A stretch of 7,357 nt of DNA from Bacteroidales bacterium (GTDB taxonomy: Bacteria > Bacteroidota > Bacteroidia > Bacteroidales > UBA932): contig JAGCCD010000047.1 of assembly GCA_017651785.1 (NCBI GenBank), positions 1-7,357 of the forward strand, in the 5' to 3' direction. Below the pieces are notes generated by a model. It did not search any database, had not been told where the DNA came from, and worked only from the letters and a program-made list of their open reading frames with translations. Below, one piece after another: positions 1 through 6,509 of the stretch; within the stretch, counting starts at the first letter, position 1, and the number at the start of each line of letters is the position of its first letter. A program made the translations under genes and the position numbers.

Positions 1-761
1 ACTGGAACAAAGTGGCCCAGTACTGCAGCGAGATAGAGGCAATGGGCTTCGAGCTCGAGAAGAACTACGACGACCTCTGGGGCTACGACGATACCGACGC
101 CTACCGCAACTCCAAGGAGTCCATCTTCGAGGTGCAGTGGTCCCGTTCTTCCGGCAACTGGGTATACATGATGTACCACCGCAACGCCTACAATCCCGAC
201 GACAGCTATTCATGGGCAAAGTGGACCACTCCTTCCCGCGACCTTATCGCAGCATATCAGGCAGAAGGAGACGAAGTGAGGCTCAACACCAGTGTAGTCT
301 GGGACACCTGCGGATGGTCAAACTACTATCCTTCAGACAACTACGCCTTTATGCACAAGGTTCGCACCAACGCCAGCAGCATTATCTTGATGCGTCTCGC
401 GGAAATCTACCTGCTGCACGCTGAGGCTCTGGCCTGCACGGGCAAGATTGCCGACGCAATCCAGTATGTGAACCGCGTACGTTCCAGGGTAGGACTCAAG
501 AGCGTTTCCGCCCCTTCAAGCGAAGGCGAGGCAATTGACATCATCCTCAAAGAGCGCCGCCTGGAGCTTGCATTCGAGGGCTTCCGCTTCTTCGACCTCG
601 CCCGCCACGACCGTATAATCGACGTGCACAACTCGGCGGAACTGGCCAAGGACAGCTACTGGCAGAGAAGGACACCTCTGGACGAGAACACCATCCTTCT
701 CCCCATCCCCACCACCGCCCTTGAGAACAACTCAAGCCTTGAGCAGAACCTCGGTTACTAA
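1..761 (+). CDS. SusD/RagB family glycan-binding lipoprotein, C-terminal part (5' end outside window)
   Basis: This is the last ~250 residues of a SusD-like protein. The frame is open to the left edge (first full codon at base 3, reading W-N-K-V-A-Q-Y), so the GTG at 12 is not a believable start. SusD proteins are outer-surface lipoproteins that bind glycans and form the lid of a SusC TonB-dependent transporter. Family hallmarks seen are the helical stretch RLAEIYLLHAEAL (about 393-431), the following paired-helix segment, ILKERRLELAFEGFRFFDLAR (start about 543) and the terminal LLPIP...QNLGY. These belong to the C-terminal SusD/RagB domain. A full-length member has roughly 500-600 residues, so about half is missing, including the signal peptide and lipobox. 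The stop lies three bases before the GH30 start codon, so the two are surely co-transcribed. A susC gene is expected immediately upstream, outside the window. Family assignment is secure; the ligand is not shown by this part. Confidence 0.95.
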   Translation, partial: WNKVAQYCSEIEAMGFELEKNYDDLWGYDDTDAYRNSKESIFEVQWSRSSGNWVYMMYHRNAYNPDDSYSWAKWTTPSRDLIAAYQAEGDEVRLNTSVVWDTCGWSNYYPSDNYAFMHKVRTNASSIILMRLAEIYLLHAEALACTGKIADAIQYVNRVRSRVGLKSVSAPSSEGEAIDIILKERRLELAFEGFRFFDLARHDRIIDVHNSAELAKDSYWQRRTPLDENTILLPIPTTALENNSSLEQNLGY

Positions 762-764
762 AGT

Positions 765-2270
765 ATGAAAAAGCTGACACTACTCCTGTTTGCGACGATG
801 CTCGCCTGCTGTTCCTGCGAGGAGAAGAACCCCACGCCCGGACCCGACGTTCCGGACACTCCGGACGTTCCCACCCCCACAGAAGAGACAGGCGACGCCA
901 CAATCTGGACCACCACGTTCGACAAGAGCCGGGACTTCGCCAAGTCCACTGTAAAATTCGGCAAGAAGAACTCGATGTCCCCGTACGTGGTGAACTTCAC
1001 CGACGACACGTACCAGACCATCGACGGTTTCGGCCTCGCTGTCACCCAGGCTTCGTGCTACAACCTCCTCAAGATGTCTGCGGAAGACCGCACCCGCATC
1101 CTCAAGGAGCTCTTCAGCCCTACCGAGGGCGCAGGCAGCTCGCTCATCAGGGTGTGCATAGGCGGCTCCGACTTCTCGATGGACGAGTTCACCTGGTGCG
1201 ACTCCGCCGGCATGGAGCACTTCGGCATCCACAGGCTTGACGTTGAATACCTCTTCCCCATCCTGGACGAGATATACAGCATCAACCCCGACGTGCAGAT
1301 AATCGGCTCGCCGTGGAGCTCCCCCAGATGGATGAAGATGGACGTGGACGGAAAGGGTAACTCGTACAACAAGTGGACGTCCGGCCGCCTGAATCCCAAA
1401 TACTACTCCGACTACGGCACCTATTTCGTGAAATGGGTGCAGGCAATGGAGCAGAGGGGCTACAAGGTGCTGGCCGTCACCCTGCAGAACGAACCGCTCA
1501 ACCACGGCAACTCCATGTCGCTCTACATGCCCTGGGAAGACCAGAGAGACTTCCTGAAGGTCATCGGACCGGCATTCAAGGCCGCCGGGCTCAAGACCCA
1601 GATCCTCCTGTTCGACCATAACTACAACTACGACGGACAGGGATCGCAGATGAACTATCCGCTCAACATCTTCGCCGACGCCGAGGCCTCCCAGTACACA
1701 TCGGGAAGCGCCTGGCACAACTACGGCGGCTCCGTCACCGAGCTGGACAAGATCCACTCGGCAGCTCCCGACAAGGGCATCTGGTTCACAGAAGCATCTA
1801 TCGGCACCTGGAACTACGACGGACACGGATTCGGCGGACAGCTGCGGGAAGACATGAGCCAGATAGTGTTCGGAACCCTGACCCGCTACGGCAAGGGCAT
1901 AACCCTGTGGAACATGATGCTCGACGACGAGCGCAAGCCGTACCGTCCCGGCGGCTGCAGCACCTGCTACGGCGCGCTGCAGATTTCGCACGACAACTAC
2001 AGCTACGCATCCACCCAGCGCCTGTCCCACTGGTACGATGTGGCCCACCCGTCGGTATGCATCCGCCCCGGCGCAGTGCGCATCGGCACCTCGGGCTATA
2101 CGGTTGCCAAACTCAGCTACCTGGCATTCCGCAACCCGGACGGCTCTTACGGCATCCTCGCCCTTAACGAAGGAAGCGAAGAAAGACAGCTGGTGTTTGT
2201 GTCAGATGCCCATTCGGTCCACGTTAACATTCCCGCAAACAGCGTAGTATCAGCACTTTGGAAGGATTAA
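765..2270 (+). CDS. GH30-family glycoside hydrolase lipoprotein (predicted beta-glucanase/beta-glucosidase-like)
   Basis: A complete 501-residue enzyme. Residues 1-18 form a lipoprotein signal peptide ending in a Cys-rich stretch (C15, C16, C18), followed by E19-E20 and a Pro/Thr/Asp-rich linker (about 22-42). The rest matches clan A retaining GH30 enzymes. It has TIDGFGLAVTQAS near 85-97, SPWSSPRWMK at 182-191 and NEP at 242-244, with E243 the expected acid/base. FDHNYN follows at 283-288, WHNYGG at 317-322 and FTEAS at 341-345, with E343 the expected nucleophile. TLWNMMLDD (380-388) and a GGCSTCYG segment (396-403) come next. The C-terminal ~80 residues form the beta-sandwich side domain usual in GH30. 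Family knowledge: GH30 includes glucosylceramidases, endo-beta-1,6-glucanases and xylanases. The lack of a xylanase-like layout and the PUL context favour beta-glucan, possibly beta-1,6-linked, but the subfamily was not determined. The ATG at 765 is chosen because it starts the signal peptide. No Shine-Dalgarno is visible, so translation may be coupled to the SusD gene three bases upstream. Confidence 0.93.
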   Translation: MKKLTLLLFATMLACCSCEEKNPTPGPDVPDTPDVPTPTEETGDATIWTTTFDKSRDFAKSTVKFGKKNSMSPYVVNFTDDTYQTIDGFGLAVTQASCYNLLKMSAEDRTRILKELFSPTEGAGSSLIRVCIGGSDFSMDEFTWCDSAGMEHFGIHRLDVEYLFPILDEIYSINPDVQIIGSPWSSPRWMKMDVDGKGNSYNKWTSGRLNPKYYSDYGTYFVKWVQAMEQRGYKVLAVTLQNEPLNHGNSMSLYMPWEDQRDFLKVIGPAFKAAGLKTQILLFDHNYNYDGQGSQMNYPLNIFADAEASQYTSGSAWHNYGGSVTELDKIHSAAPDKGIWFTEASIGTWNYDGHGFGGQLREDMSQIVFGTLTRYGKGITLWNMMLDDERKPYRPGGCSTCYGALQISHDNYSYASTQRLSHWYDVAHPSVCIRPGAVRIGTSGYTVAKLSYLAFRNPDGSYGILALNEGSEERQLVFVSDAHSVHVNIPANSVVSALWKD

Positions 2271-2282
2271 AACAGTATCACA

Positions 2283-4307
2283 ATGAAACGATTTACAATA
2301 TTGGCTTCACTCACGCTTCTGGCCCTGGCAGCCTGCCAGCCCGAAGTGCGGCAGATGAAATTCACGGACAAGGGCCCCGAAGTGACGGTCCAGTCCTGCG
2401 ATGAGCTGGCCTATATGGGCGGCAACATCGCCTTTGCCGTAAACCTCACTGACGCCGAGTTCACGCTCTCCACCCTCAAGGTCGAGCTTCTTTTCGACGA
2501 GTCCGTCGTAGAGACCAAGACCATACGTACCAAAGAGTACGGAGTGTACGAGGACGCCATCAGCGTGCCTCTCTTCGCCAAGATACCGGACGGCACCGCC
2601 ACCCTGCGCTTCACCGCGCAGAACACCGGCCTCGGCATCACCACAGTGAACAAGGACGTAGACATCAAGCGCCCCAACTTCGACAAGCTCTACCTCAACA
2701 TCGGCGGCAAGGACATCGAGTTCCCCAAGGTGGGCAACTTCAAGTATTCCGTTACCGGCTCATTCCCGGCAAATGCATCCAGCGTCCTCCGCACTCCCGT
2801 GGTTAACGACCGCGGCGAGGTCATCACCCTTGGCTGGAGCGGCTCCGCCATCAACGTCTCCGACACCCCCATCCCCTTCAAGATGGGCGCTGCAGGCGTG
2901 TACACAATAGAAGTCGACCTCTGGGAGCTTACCGCTTCTCCTCTTGGCAAGGACACCATAGACCTGTCCGAGAGCAACAGCACCGGCGTCTTCAACCTTG
3001 TTCCCGACACTCCTCTGATATTCCCCAACATCCCCACCGTGGGCAGCTGGGATCTGGACTACGACTTCTTCAACGTGAGCAACGACGGCGTGGTTACCTT
3101 CAAGGCCATCTCCGGCCTGTACAAACTCCGCGTCCTCTTTGACAAGAAGTGGATCGAGGTAGAGGCAATGGAGAACGAGAACGATCTCGCCACCATGGGC
3201 GGCACCAACGCACAGGCAATCTGGTGCATAGGCGGCAACTTCGGCAAGCCCGGAATCGGCCCCAGCTGGAACACCACGGACGGCGCATACTGCCTCGCCC
3301 AGGTAGCTCCCGGCATACACCAGTTCTCCCTGGTATACGGCACCCAGCTTGGCAGCGGATTCTCCATCAAGTTCTTCCACCAGAAGGGCTGGGGCGGTGA
3401 ATTCGGCTCCTACGCCGCGGTTAACGACGAGACGGGCCTGTTCAACGTGACCGGTACCGGCAACATCGAGGCCGCATCCGGCAAGCAGCTCGAGGAAGGA
3501 ATGGGTTACCGCTTCACCATCGACGTTACCGGCGGCGCAGATGCCGCAGTGCTCAATATCAAGGCCGTCAAGCTTACCGAGGGCCTGAGCATCAGCGTCA
3601 ACGGCGTAAAGGCCAAGGGCGCGGGCGACGTGTACAAAGTGGGCCTCATCCCTCTCAAGCAGGGTGACGCTCTCTCCGTAACCGGAGACGTGGGCATCAA
3701 CGGCTTCATCCCCGATCCCGACTTCCTCACCGCAGACGGCAAGTTCAACGCAGTGGACGGCAACTACGCCGTAGAGCTGCACCTTGACGCCGCCAAGAAG
3801 AACGTCGAGTTCGCAAGGTTCTGGAGGGTAGACGCCGAGGGCAACAACGTAAATCTGGAGGGCGGCGGCTGCTACTTCATGGGTGGCACCGTTGCTTTCG
3901 TATACCAGAACGGTCCTGTTAAGGCATGGCCCGGCGTAATCGACTGGCCCGGCACCGGCGGCCTGCAGATGGCCCAGGTGAAGCCCGGCATCTTCCAGGT
4001 ATCCGGTTATGCGGTTCCCGCAGGCAGCGACAAGGCATACGGCCGCTGGCAGACCGAGGCCATGAACGTCAAGTACTTCTACCAGGACGGCTGGGGCGGC
4101 GAGGCCAGTGCGGCCCACACCCTCACTGCACGCGCTGCAGAACTGCTCGACCTCACCAGAGGCGACGCCGGTAACGTTTACCTCAAGGAAGGCGTTGTCC
4201 TGGAAGAAGGCGCATTCTACGTGATGACGATCGACTTCACAGGCTGCACCATCTCCGGCGCAAGCACAACATCAGGAGCCGAGGTCATAGACTTCTACAA
4301 GAAGTAA
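2283..4307 (+). CDS. SusE/F-like surface glycan-binding lipoprotein with duplicated C-terminal module
   Basis: A complete 674-residue predicted lipoprotein. The signal peptide ends in L15-A16-A17-C18, a clean lipobox, so C18 is the probable lipidated residue. Residues ~25-130 are a beta-rich domain resembling the N-terminal SusE-type or immunoglobulin-like domain. Residues ~131-255 form a second beta-rich segment. From ~262 onward two diverged copies of one module follow (about 262-428 and 479-672). Shared landmarks are QV(A/K)PGI, K(F/Y)F(H/Y)QxGWGGE and LEEGxxY(R/V)xTIDxTG, joined by a linker around 431-478. No catalytic motif is seen. Position directly after SusD and GH30 genes, lipoprotein export and repeated aromatic-rich modules fit a surface glycan-binding protein that holds substrate for the GH30 enzyme and the SusCD pair. 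That role is inferred from context. It may belong to one of the Bacteroides DUF families annotated next to SusD, which I cannot confirm. It is the last gene of the operon. Confidence 0.82.
   Translation: MKRFTILASLTLLALAACQPEVRQMKFTDKGPEVTVQSCDELAYMGGNIAFAVNLTDAEFTLSTLKVELLFDESVVETKTIRTKEYGVYEDAISVPLFAKIPDGTATLRFTAQNTGLGITTVNKDVDIKRPNFDKLYLNIGGKDIEFPKVGNFKYSVTGSFPANASSVLRTPVVNDRGEVITLGWSGSAINVSDTPIPFKMGAAGVYTIEVDLWELTASPLGKDTIDLSESNSTGVFNLVPDTPLIFPNIPTVGSWDLDYDFFNVSNDGVVTFKAISGLYKLRVLFDKKWIEVEAMENENDLATMGGTNAQAIWCIGGNFGKPGIGPSWNTTDGAYCLAQVAPGIHQFSLVYGTQLGSGFSIKFFHQKGWGGEFGSYAAVNDETGLFNVTGTGNIEAASGKQLEEGMGYRFTIDVTGGADAAVLNIKAVKLTEGLSISVNGVKAKGAGDVYKVGLIPLKQGDALSVTGDVGINGFIPDPDFLTADGKFNAVDGNYAVELHLDAAKKNVEFARFWRVDAEGNNVNLEGGGCYFMGGTVAFVYQNGPVKAWPGVIDWPGTGGLQMAQVKPGIFQVSGYAVPAGSDKAYGRWQTEAMNVKYFYQDGWGGEASAAHTLTARAAELLDLTRGDAGNVYLKEGVVLEEGAFYVMTIDFTGCTISGASTTSGAEVIDFYKK
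3066..3566 (+). repeat. Internal protein module, copy A (residues about 262-428 of the SusE/F-like protein)
   Basis: First copy of a duplicated module, recognised at protein level. Landmarks in order are DGVVTFKAISGLYKLRV near 268-284, the GG and aromatic segment at 306-330, QVAPGI at 340-345, KFFHQKGWGGE at 363-373 and LEEGMGYRFTIDVTG at 403-417. The same landmarks recur in the same order in copy B. Boundaries are approximate because the copies are strongly diverged. Confidence 0.75.
3717..4298 (+). repeat. Internal protein module, copy B (residues about 479-672 of the SusE/F-like protein)
   Basis: Second copy of the module. It has DGKFNAVDGNYAVEL near 485-499, QVKPGI at 565-570, KYFYQDGWGGE at 597-607 and LEEGAFYVMTIDFTG at 640-654. 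Offsets from copy A grow from about 217 to 237 residues, so copy B carries extra loop sequence. One insertion region, around 544-560, contains two tryptophans (W549, W555) that could form a carbohydrate-binding face; this last point is inference. Confidence 0.75.
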
Positions 4308-4325
4308 CGGCCTCAGCCATACGAC

Positions 4326-4360
4326 AAAAAAGGCCTCCGGTTAACCGGGGGCCTTTTTTT
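4326..4360. terminator. Bidirectional intrinsic terminator between convergent PUL operon and LOG gene
   Basis: The arm at 4326-4340 (AAAAAAGGCCTCCGG) pairs with 4345-4359 (CCGGGGGCCTTTTTT) around a TTAA loop. All 15 pairs match, with one G-T wobble (4336/4349). The T-run at 4354-4360 serves the + strand operon ending at 4307. The A-run at 4326-4331 becomes a U-run in the - strand transcript, so the same hairpin should also end the LOG mRNA. The inner CCGGTTAACCGG is a perfect palindrome. Confidence 0.9.
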
Positions 4361-5474
4361 ATTTGAAAGCTTCTATTGCTTCTACCGCTTCCTCGGGGCT
4401 GTCTGTTATCGTTAGCAGCAGGTCCTTGTAGCGGCCGTTTTCCATAAGTGTCTGGAGCAAAGGATAAACGGGGACTTCCCTGGAGAAGAAGTCTACTCCC
4501 AGGAACACCATGGGACTGGAGACGCCCACCGTCTTGTAGTGGTTCTGGGCCGCATCCTGGAAGATTTCCTGAAGGGTGCCTGCCGATCCCGGGGTGTAGA
4601 TGATACCGCCCTTGGCTATTGTGAGCAGGGTGTCTTCCCTTATGCTGTTGAGAAAGTATTTTGCGATATGTGTGGCGAAGGGGGTTGCAGGCTCGTGCCC
4701 ATAGAACCAGGTGGGGATGCCCAGACTGCGGAACCTCTTCTGGGGATACTTGGCCTTTACCTCGAAAGCGGTGCGAAGCCAGCCCTCATCGCGGAAGGTG
4801 GGGGCGACCTCCAGCATTGAGATTGCATCTTCCAGCTCTTCCTGCGTGCGGCCGGCCATCCATGCGCCAAGGTGGGTTGCCTCCATTGCGCCGGGGCCGC
4901 CGCCTGAAGCCATAAGCTTGCCCCGCTCTGTAAGCATCTTGCTGATGTTCACCACTTTGCGATACTCGGGATCCGTTCTCCTGATGGCATGGCCGCCCAT
5001 AATGGCAACTACCTGTTTTTCATCGAAGAGGCGAAGGAAGTCTGCCATGGCGTCTTCTATGGCCCTGTCGTGCAGGTTTCGGCCAAGGGTTTCACGTATG
5101 TCGTTGCACTGTTTGCCGTTTTCTACATAGGCCTGATAGACGCGGGAGTCGTAGCAGGTAGAAAAAGTTTCCTCGTTCTGCGGGTCGTAGCCCTCGTACA
5201 GTTCTTCTCCTGTGTAGAGTTTGCCGCGGAAGGTGCTGTAGGCAAGGCCCAGACGGGGAAAGACAAGGCACGTGCTGCCTATCTGGCCTTCCATCTCCGA
5301 GGGGATTTCGCAGCCGAAGAAGAAGCAGTCGCAGAACCTGTGGCCGGCGGCAATGTACTGCGGCATAAGGCCGAAATCTATATACTGGAAGACATAGTGT
5401 GAAATGCGGCCCGACTCGTCGGGTGCGGGAAGATTGTAGATGGAATCTACTTCCCTGTATGAAACGGATGCCAT
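4359..5474 (-). CDS. LOG-family (lysine decarboxylase-like Rossmann) nucleotide-processing protein
   Basis: A complete 371-residue cytoplasmic protein with no signal peptide. The C-terminal part (about 150-371) is the LOG-type Rossmann domain. It has VVAIMGGHA at 155-163, the nucleotide-binding ASGGGPGAMEA at 189-199 and TPGSAGTLQEIFQDA at 294-308. These correspond to the family motifs GGGxGxM and PGGxGTxxE, with E303 the catalytic-type glutamate. Here the second glycine of the latter motif is serine (S297), which I believe is a normal variant in a long subfamily. The N-terminal ~150 residues are an extra region, so the protein is longer than typical plant or bacterial LOG enzymes (about 200 residues) and shorter than E. 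coli PpnN (about 450). LOG enzymes hydrolyse the N-glycosidic bond of nucleoside 5'-monophosphates, some releasing cytokinins. Old annotations as lysine decarboxylase are misleading. The exact substrate is unknown. It is transcribed away from the lipoate ligase gene and ends at the shared terminator. Confidence 0.88.
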   Translation of the reverse strand: MASVSYREVDSIYNLPAPDESGRISHYVFQYIDFGLMPQYIAAGHRFCDCFFFGCEIPSEMEGQIGSTCLVFPRLGLAYSTFRGKLYTGEELYEGYDPQNEETFSTCYDSRVYQAYVENGKQCNDIRETLGRNLHDRAIEDAMADFLRLFDEKQVVAIMGGHAIRRTDPEYRKVVNISKMLTERGKLMASGGGPGAMEATHLGAWMAGRTQEELEDAISMLEVAPTFRDEGWLRTAFEVKAKYPQKRFRSLGIPTWFYGHEPATPFATHIAKYFLNSIREDTLLTIAKGGIIYTPGSAGTLQEIFQDAAQNHYKTVGVSSPMVFLGVDFFSREVPVYPLLQTLMENGRYKDLLLTITDSPEEAVEAIEAFK

Positions 5475-5491
5475 TGCTTATGTGATTTTCA

Positions 5492-5499
5492 CAAATATA
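5492..5499 (-). promoter_or_regulatory. Putative Bacteroidota -7 box for the LOG gene
   Basis: Read on the - strand these bases are TATATTTG, matching the Bacteroidota -7 consensus TAnnTTTG. The box lies 17 bases before the LOG ATG (5474), so the leader would be only about ten bases. No convincing TTTG -33 element is visible at the expected distance, so this rests on one box. Confidence 0.5.
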
Positions 5500-5510
5500 A
5501 GAAAAAGAAT

Positions 5511-5518
5511 TAATTTTG
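5511..5518 (+). promoter_or_regulatory. Putative Bacteroidota -7 box for lplA, giving a near-leaderless transcript
   Basis: TAATTTTG matches TAnnTTTG exactly. A weak -33-like TTTC lies at 5487-5490, 20 bases upstream. The box ends only four bases before the ATG at 5523, so transcription would begin at or within a base or two of the start codon. No ribosome binding site is visible. This suggests a leaderless or almost leaderless lplA mRNA, unless an unseen upstream promoter exists. Confidence 0.5.
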
Positions 5519-5522
5519 CGTT

Positions 5523-6509
5523 ATGGACTACCTCCGCTCCACTTCCACAGACCCTTTCTTCAATATGGCTTTCGACCAGGCCTGCCTTCAGGCGCCGCCG
5601 GCCGCCCAGCCCTTTTTCTACCTGTGGCAGAACAGTCCGGCAGTGATAATAGGCCTTAACCAGAACGCTTACTCGGAGGTCAATCTGCCCCTTCTGCAGG
5701 AGAAAGGCATTGCCCTTGTGAGGAGAGTGACAGGCGGAGGAGCCGTTTACCACGACCTGCAGAACCTCAACTACACCATAGCCGGGCGCCTCAAAGACCT
5801 GGAAAGGGACTTTCCTGATTATATGAATATGGTGGCGGACGCTCTCTGCAAACTGGGCGTAAACGCCTCTCTGAGCGGACGCAACGACATTATGGTTGAC
5901 GGCCGCAAGTGTTCCGGCTACGCAAAGCGAGTGTGGCGGGACCGCATAATGATTCACGGGACGCTGATGTTCGACGTGAACCTTCAGGATATGATAACCG
6001 CACTGAGCGCACCCGGGAGCAAGTTTACTGCCGCCGGTGTGGCTTCCGTGCGCAGCCGCGTGGCAAACCTGAAGGAATATCTGCCGCAATTCGGAGACAT
6101 CGGTGGATTCCGCTCCGCCATGCAGGAAATCCTTGCCGCAGGCGGCGTGGAAATTCCGGTTCCTGCGTCAATGACAGAGCTCGCCTCTAGGGAGGCTGAT
6201 ACCAGATTCCGCACGTGGGAGTGGAACGTGGGGCGCTCACCTGCGGCCGACTTCACATCAAACGGCAAATTCTCCTGCGGCACCGTGCAGGCAAGCTGGT
6301 CGCTCGCACGCGGAGTGCTTAAGTCGCTGTCTTTCAGGGGTGATTTCATCGGCGACAAGCCCGCCGACGCACTTTCGGAAGCGCTGAAGGGCTGCCGTAT
6401 GGAGGCTGATGCGCTGCTTACGGCAATGGAAAAGAGCGGCATTAGCCCCTCCGACTGCTTTGACGGCATGAGCTCCGATGAACTCCTGGGGCTGTTGGGC
6501 GTCAGATGA
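5523..6509 (+). CDS. lplA: Lipoate-protein ligase A
   Basis: A complete 328-residue cytoplasmic enzyme, close to the ~338 residues of E. coli LplA. It activates free lipoate with ATP and attaches it to a lysine on lipoyl domains of 2-oxoacid dehydrogenase complexes or the glycine cleavage H protein. The N-terminal BPL/LplA/LipB-type domain has RRVTGGGAVYHD at 67-78, NLNYT at 81-85, SGRNDI at 118-123, K129 in GRKCSGYAKR (the position of the active-site lysine K133 of E. coli LplA) and IHGTLMFD at 144-151. From ~230 the accessory C-terminal domain is present (WEWNVGRSPAADF at 232-244), as in full-length LplA enzymes. That makes LplA more likely than LipB or a short LplJ-like form. The ATG at 5523 gives the usual N-terminus (MDYLRSTSTDPFFNMAFDQA, with the family's conserved N-M-A-x-D). 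It stands alone, divergent from the LOG gene. Its stop overlaps the end of the convergent barrel gene. Confidence 0.95.
   Translation: MDYLRSTSTDPFFNMAFDQACLQAPPAAQPFFYLWQNSPAVIIGLNQNAYSEVNLPLLQEKGIALVRRVTGGGAVYHDLQNLNYTIAGRLKDLERDFPDYMNMVADALCKLGVNASLSGRNDIMVDGRKCSGYAKRVWRDRIMIHGTLMFDVNLQDMITALSAPGSKFTAAGVASVRSRVANLKEYLPQFGDIGGFRSAMQEILAAGGVEIPVPASMTELASREADTRFRTWEWNVGRSPAADFTSNGKFSCGTVQASWSLARGVLKSLSFRGDFIGDKPADALSEALKGCRMEADALLTAMEKSGISPSDCFDGMSSDELLGLLGVR

Noticed and set aside
547..1045. Open frames on the - strand spanning the SusD/GH30 junction.
   Set aside because: They cross two well-supported + strand genes, have Arg/Ser- or Val/Ser-rich low-complexity products and lack family features.
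780..2048. A 422-codon open frame on the - strand inside the GH30 gene.
   Set aside because: It is in codon register with the GH30 gene, so its stops would need the sense codons TTA, CTA or TCA, which this GC-rich genome rarely uses. The GH30 frame has clear catalytic motifs and the antisense frame has none.
2760..4118. A 452-codon open frame on the - strand inside the SusE/F-like gene.
   Set aside because: It has the same codon-register explanation. The + strand frame has a lipoprotein signal and repeated modules, while the antisense product shows no recognisable motif.
4337..4348. The CCGGTTAACCGG palindrome as a possible regulator binding site.
   Set aside because: It is the top of the terminator stem and loop, with flanking A- and T-tracts, so termination explains it fully.
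5478..6089. A 203-codon open frame on the - strand running from the lplA gene into the promoter gap.
   Set aside because: It lies opposite the conserved catalytic domain of lplA and has no recognisable domain.
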